From an uncultured Pedobacter sp. (GTDB lineage: Bacteria; Bacteroidota; Bacteroidia; Sphingobacteriales; Sphingobacteriaceae): DNA of 7,714 nucleotides. The stretch's first letter is position 1. Every line of letters begins with the position of its first letter. Position numbers and translations under genes: made by a program. The stretch is taken from positions 1-7,714 of the forward strand of contig NZ_CAMLIG010000059.1 of the NCBI RefSeq assembly GCF_946480185.1. Direction: 5' to 3'. Below the pieces are notes generated by a model. It worked only from the letters and a program-made list of their open reading frames with translations, was not told where the DNA came from and made no database searches. Shown here piece after piece: positions 6,094 through 7,714 of this stretch.

Positions 6094-7524
6094 CTATTTA
6101 TTTAAATTATAAGGGTCATAAATAGTTCTTGATATTCCTTTCTTAGGTTGATTTTTCTTCTCTTCGTTATAATCTGGATTGAGTATTGGATTTTGTGCCG
6201 ACACCCTTGTTTTCCATTCAGATAATTTTCCTGACAAATCTTTAGTGATTTCTGGCTCCTTTAATACGAGGTTCTTTTTCTCTCCGATGTCATTTTTAAG
6301 ATTATATAGTTCTTTTTCGCCGGTTTCATAAAAGTAGATCAGCTTCCAGTCTCCCTATCTAACCGCACTGTAAGGAGTTCCGCCATGTGGATGATAATGC
6401 GGATAATGCCAATATAAGTCTTTACGATCCAGCTTTCCTGTTCCTGTAAGTAAGGGCATTATATTTATCCCATCCTGGCTTTTCTTATCAGGTATTTTAC
6501 TGCCCGCCAAAACTGCAAAAGTTGAGAAAAGATCAGTACCTATAATAGGGACAGAAGAAATACTGTTGGGGGTAATTTTTCCTTTCCATGAAAATATTGC
6601 CGGTACTCTAATCCCACCCTCGTAATCACTTCCTTTACCCATTCTTAAAGGAAGGTTAGATGTTATATTATTTTTAGGTCCACCGATTAAACCGCCGTTG
6701 TCACTTGTAAAAACAATCAGCGTATTATCTGAAAGATTAAGCTTGTTGAGCAGGGCAATTATTCTTCCCACACTTTCATCCACACTTTTTATCATACCTG
6801 CATATGTAGCGTTTCTTTGCTCTGATGCAGGCCTTATCTTTGCCTTAAAATAGTCAACATCTTCCTTTTTAGCTTGTAAAGGTGTATGTATAGCATAATA
6901 AGGAAAATACAGAAAAAAAGGCTGGTCTTTGTTTTCTGTAATAAATTTTTCAGCTTCATCAGTAAGCCTGTCGGTAAGGTATTCACCTGTAGGTCCATTT
7001 TTTAAACGGGGAATATTATATGGAGAAAAATAGCTTGGCGGCTGCCCTTGGTAAGTACCTGCTATATTGATATCAAATCCCTGGTGCTCCGGATAGTATT
7101 TTATATCATCACCTAAATGCCACTTTCCCATTGATGCTGTTTTATATCCCTGCTTCTTTAAAACCTCAGCTATCGTTACTTCGTCAGTAGGCAAAAATTT
7201 TATCCAGTTTGGAGGTGTGAATTTTGCATAAGGCATACTGAATCCGGGAATCCAATCTGTAATATGCAACCTTGCAGGTGATTTCCCTGTCATGATGCTT
7301 GCCCGGGATGGCGAGCAAACCGTACAAGCCGAATATGCATCAGTAAATTTCATTCCTGATTTAGCCAGTGCATCAATATTTGGAGTTTCATAAAAAGAGC
7401 TTCCATAAGAATGCAGATCTGTCCATCCCATATCGTCTGCTAACAATAGAATAATATTCGGTTTTTTTTGAGCGTGTGAATTTAATCCGTACAAAAGAAG
7501 TAAAAGTAATACAAGCGTCTTCAT
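6094..7524 (-). pseudogene. Secreted Cys-type sulfatase interrupted by an in-frame amber stop
   Basis: From ATG at 7524 the frame runs 389 codons to TAG (6357-6355), then continues open for 86 further codons to a second TAG at 6096-6094, giving a 476-codon gene of normal sulfatase length. Residues 1-17 are a signal peptide (SHA before Q18). Core motifs are complete: D29-D30 (ADDMGWTD), formylglycine motif C69-S-P-S-R73, ARLHITDWIPG at 83-93 (typical of one glycan-sulfatase subgroup), GYKTASMGKWHLG at 125-137 with K133 and H135, H212 in AIHTP, D274-N275 in TSDNGG, and K296 before YEGGIRVP. The stop replaces the one residue between AVR and GDWKLI; the downstream reading is GDWKLIYFYETGEKELYNLKND and onward, plainly the family C-terminus. 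One base change would restore a sense codon (for example AAG or CAG). A 389-residue product would keep the catalytic core but lose the C-terminal subdomain and may not fold. Sequencing error or readthrough remain possible. Confidence 0.85.
6355..6357 (-). other. Premature amber codon (position 390) in the sulfatase frame
   Basis: The plus-strand CTA reads TAG on the minus strand, preceded by AGA (R389) and followed by GGA GAC TGG AAG (GDWK). The intact sulfatase at 1433-2980 has a lysine just before its GDWK, and the one at 3605-5698 has R-F-G-D at the matching place, so exactly one residue is expected where the stop stands. Confidence 0.85.
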
Positions 7525-7714
7525 TTTTTATCAGGTTTAGTTTTTATGTATATTTAATTTACAAGTATTAATCCAAGTCATTTAGTTAAGCGGTCAGAGG
7601 AGAACACCCACCGTTGCATTTGCCCTGGCTTGAGCAATATTATCAATCAACAATCTAATATAACGTGAGTTCGGTTTAAGCGGCTAAGAATAGTTGTTTA
7701 TTATTTTCTTCGAA
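7525..7714. other. Region upstream of the interrupted sulfatase, no complete gene
   Basis: About 190 bases. The first 70 or so are AT-rich leader to the sulfatase; I found no convincing Bacteroidota promoter. From roughly 7590 the composition becomes less AT-rich. A short minus-strand frame without ATG (7597-7683, 29 codons, closed by TGA at 7596-7594 and bounded upstream by TAG at 7686-7684) has a helix-like sequence rich in Ala, Ile, Leu and Asn and might be a gene remnant, but I cannot identify it. Confidence 0.4.
7663..7676 (+). repeat. Possible end of a second element related to the MITE terminal repeat
   Basis: ACGTGAGTTCGGTT matches the MITE end ACCTGAGTTCGATT at 12 of 14 positions, in the orientation of a left end, so an element would extend to the right, beyond the window. 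Similarity drops after this point. A single short match is weak evidence. Confidence 0.35.

Overview
The window looks like a stretch of a Bacteroidota chromosome, probably Sphingobacteriaceae-like (Pedobacter or a relative). The lineage is inferred from AT-rich intergenic DNA, A-rich translation starts without a clear Shine-Dalgarno, secreted sulfatases in a cluster, and signal peptides that all leave glutamine at or next to the predicted mature N-terminus. It reads as part of a polysaccharide or glycoconjugate utilisation region. There is no SusC/SusD pair, regulator, transporter, transposase gene or RNA gene in view.

Layout. Positions 1-1427 (minus) hold the N-terminal 475 codons of a secreted GH116/DUF608-type glycoside hydrolase that runs off the left edge; no stop interrupts the frame. 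Five bases upstream of it lies a complete Cys-type sulfatase (1433-2980, minus), so the two almost certainly form one transcription unit, sulfatase first. A 624-base AT-rich gene-free stretch (2981-3604) separates this pair from a divergent 697-residue sulfatase with a C-terminal PA14-like domain (3605-5698, plus). A fourth gene, another Cys-type sulfatase (6094-7524, minus), converges on it. That gene carries a single in-frame amber codon at position 390 of 476; its last 86 codons stay open and recognisably sulfatase-like.

Between the two convergent sulfatases sits a compact non-coding element (5841-6064, 224 bases). It has perfect 18-base terminal inverted repeats, an abutting 5-base direct repeat (TATTA) that looks like a target-site duplication, and four copies of a GGCTTTAGCC unit in two opposing pairs. 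It resembles a MITE or REP-type element. A sequence similar to its terminal repeat occurs near the right edge (7663-7676), which hints at a second related element upstream of the broken sulfatase.

Working together (inference): the three sulfatases would remove sulfate esters from different positions of an exported or captured glycan, and the GH116 enzyme would cleave a beta-glycosidic bond once its neighbouring sulfatase has acted. The left operon is visibly more GC-rich than the two right-hand sulfatases, so the cluster may have been assembled from pieces of different origin. I do not see a wholly new system here; the strongest points for a second look are the amber-interrupted sulfatase and the small repeat element.
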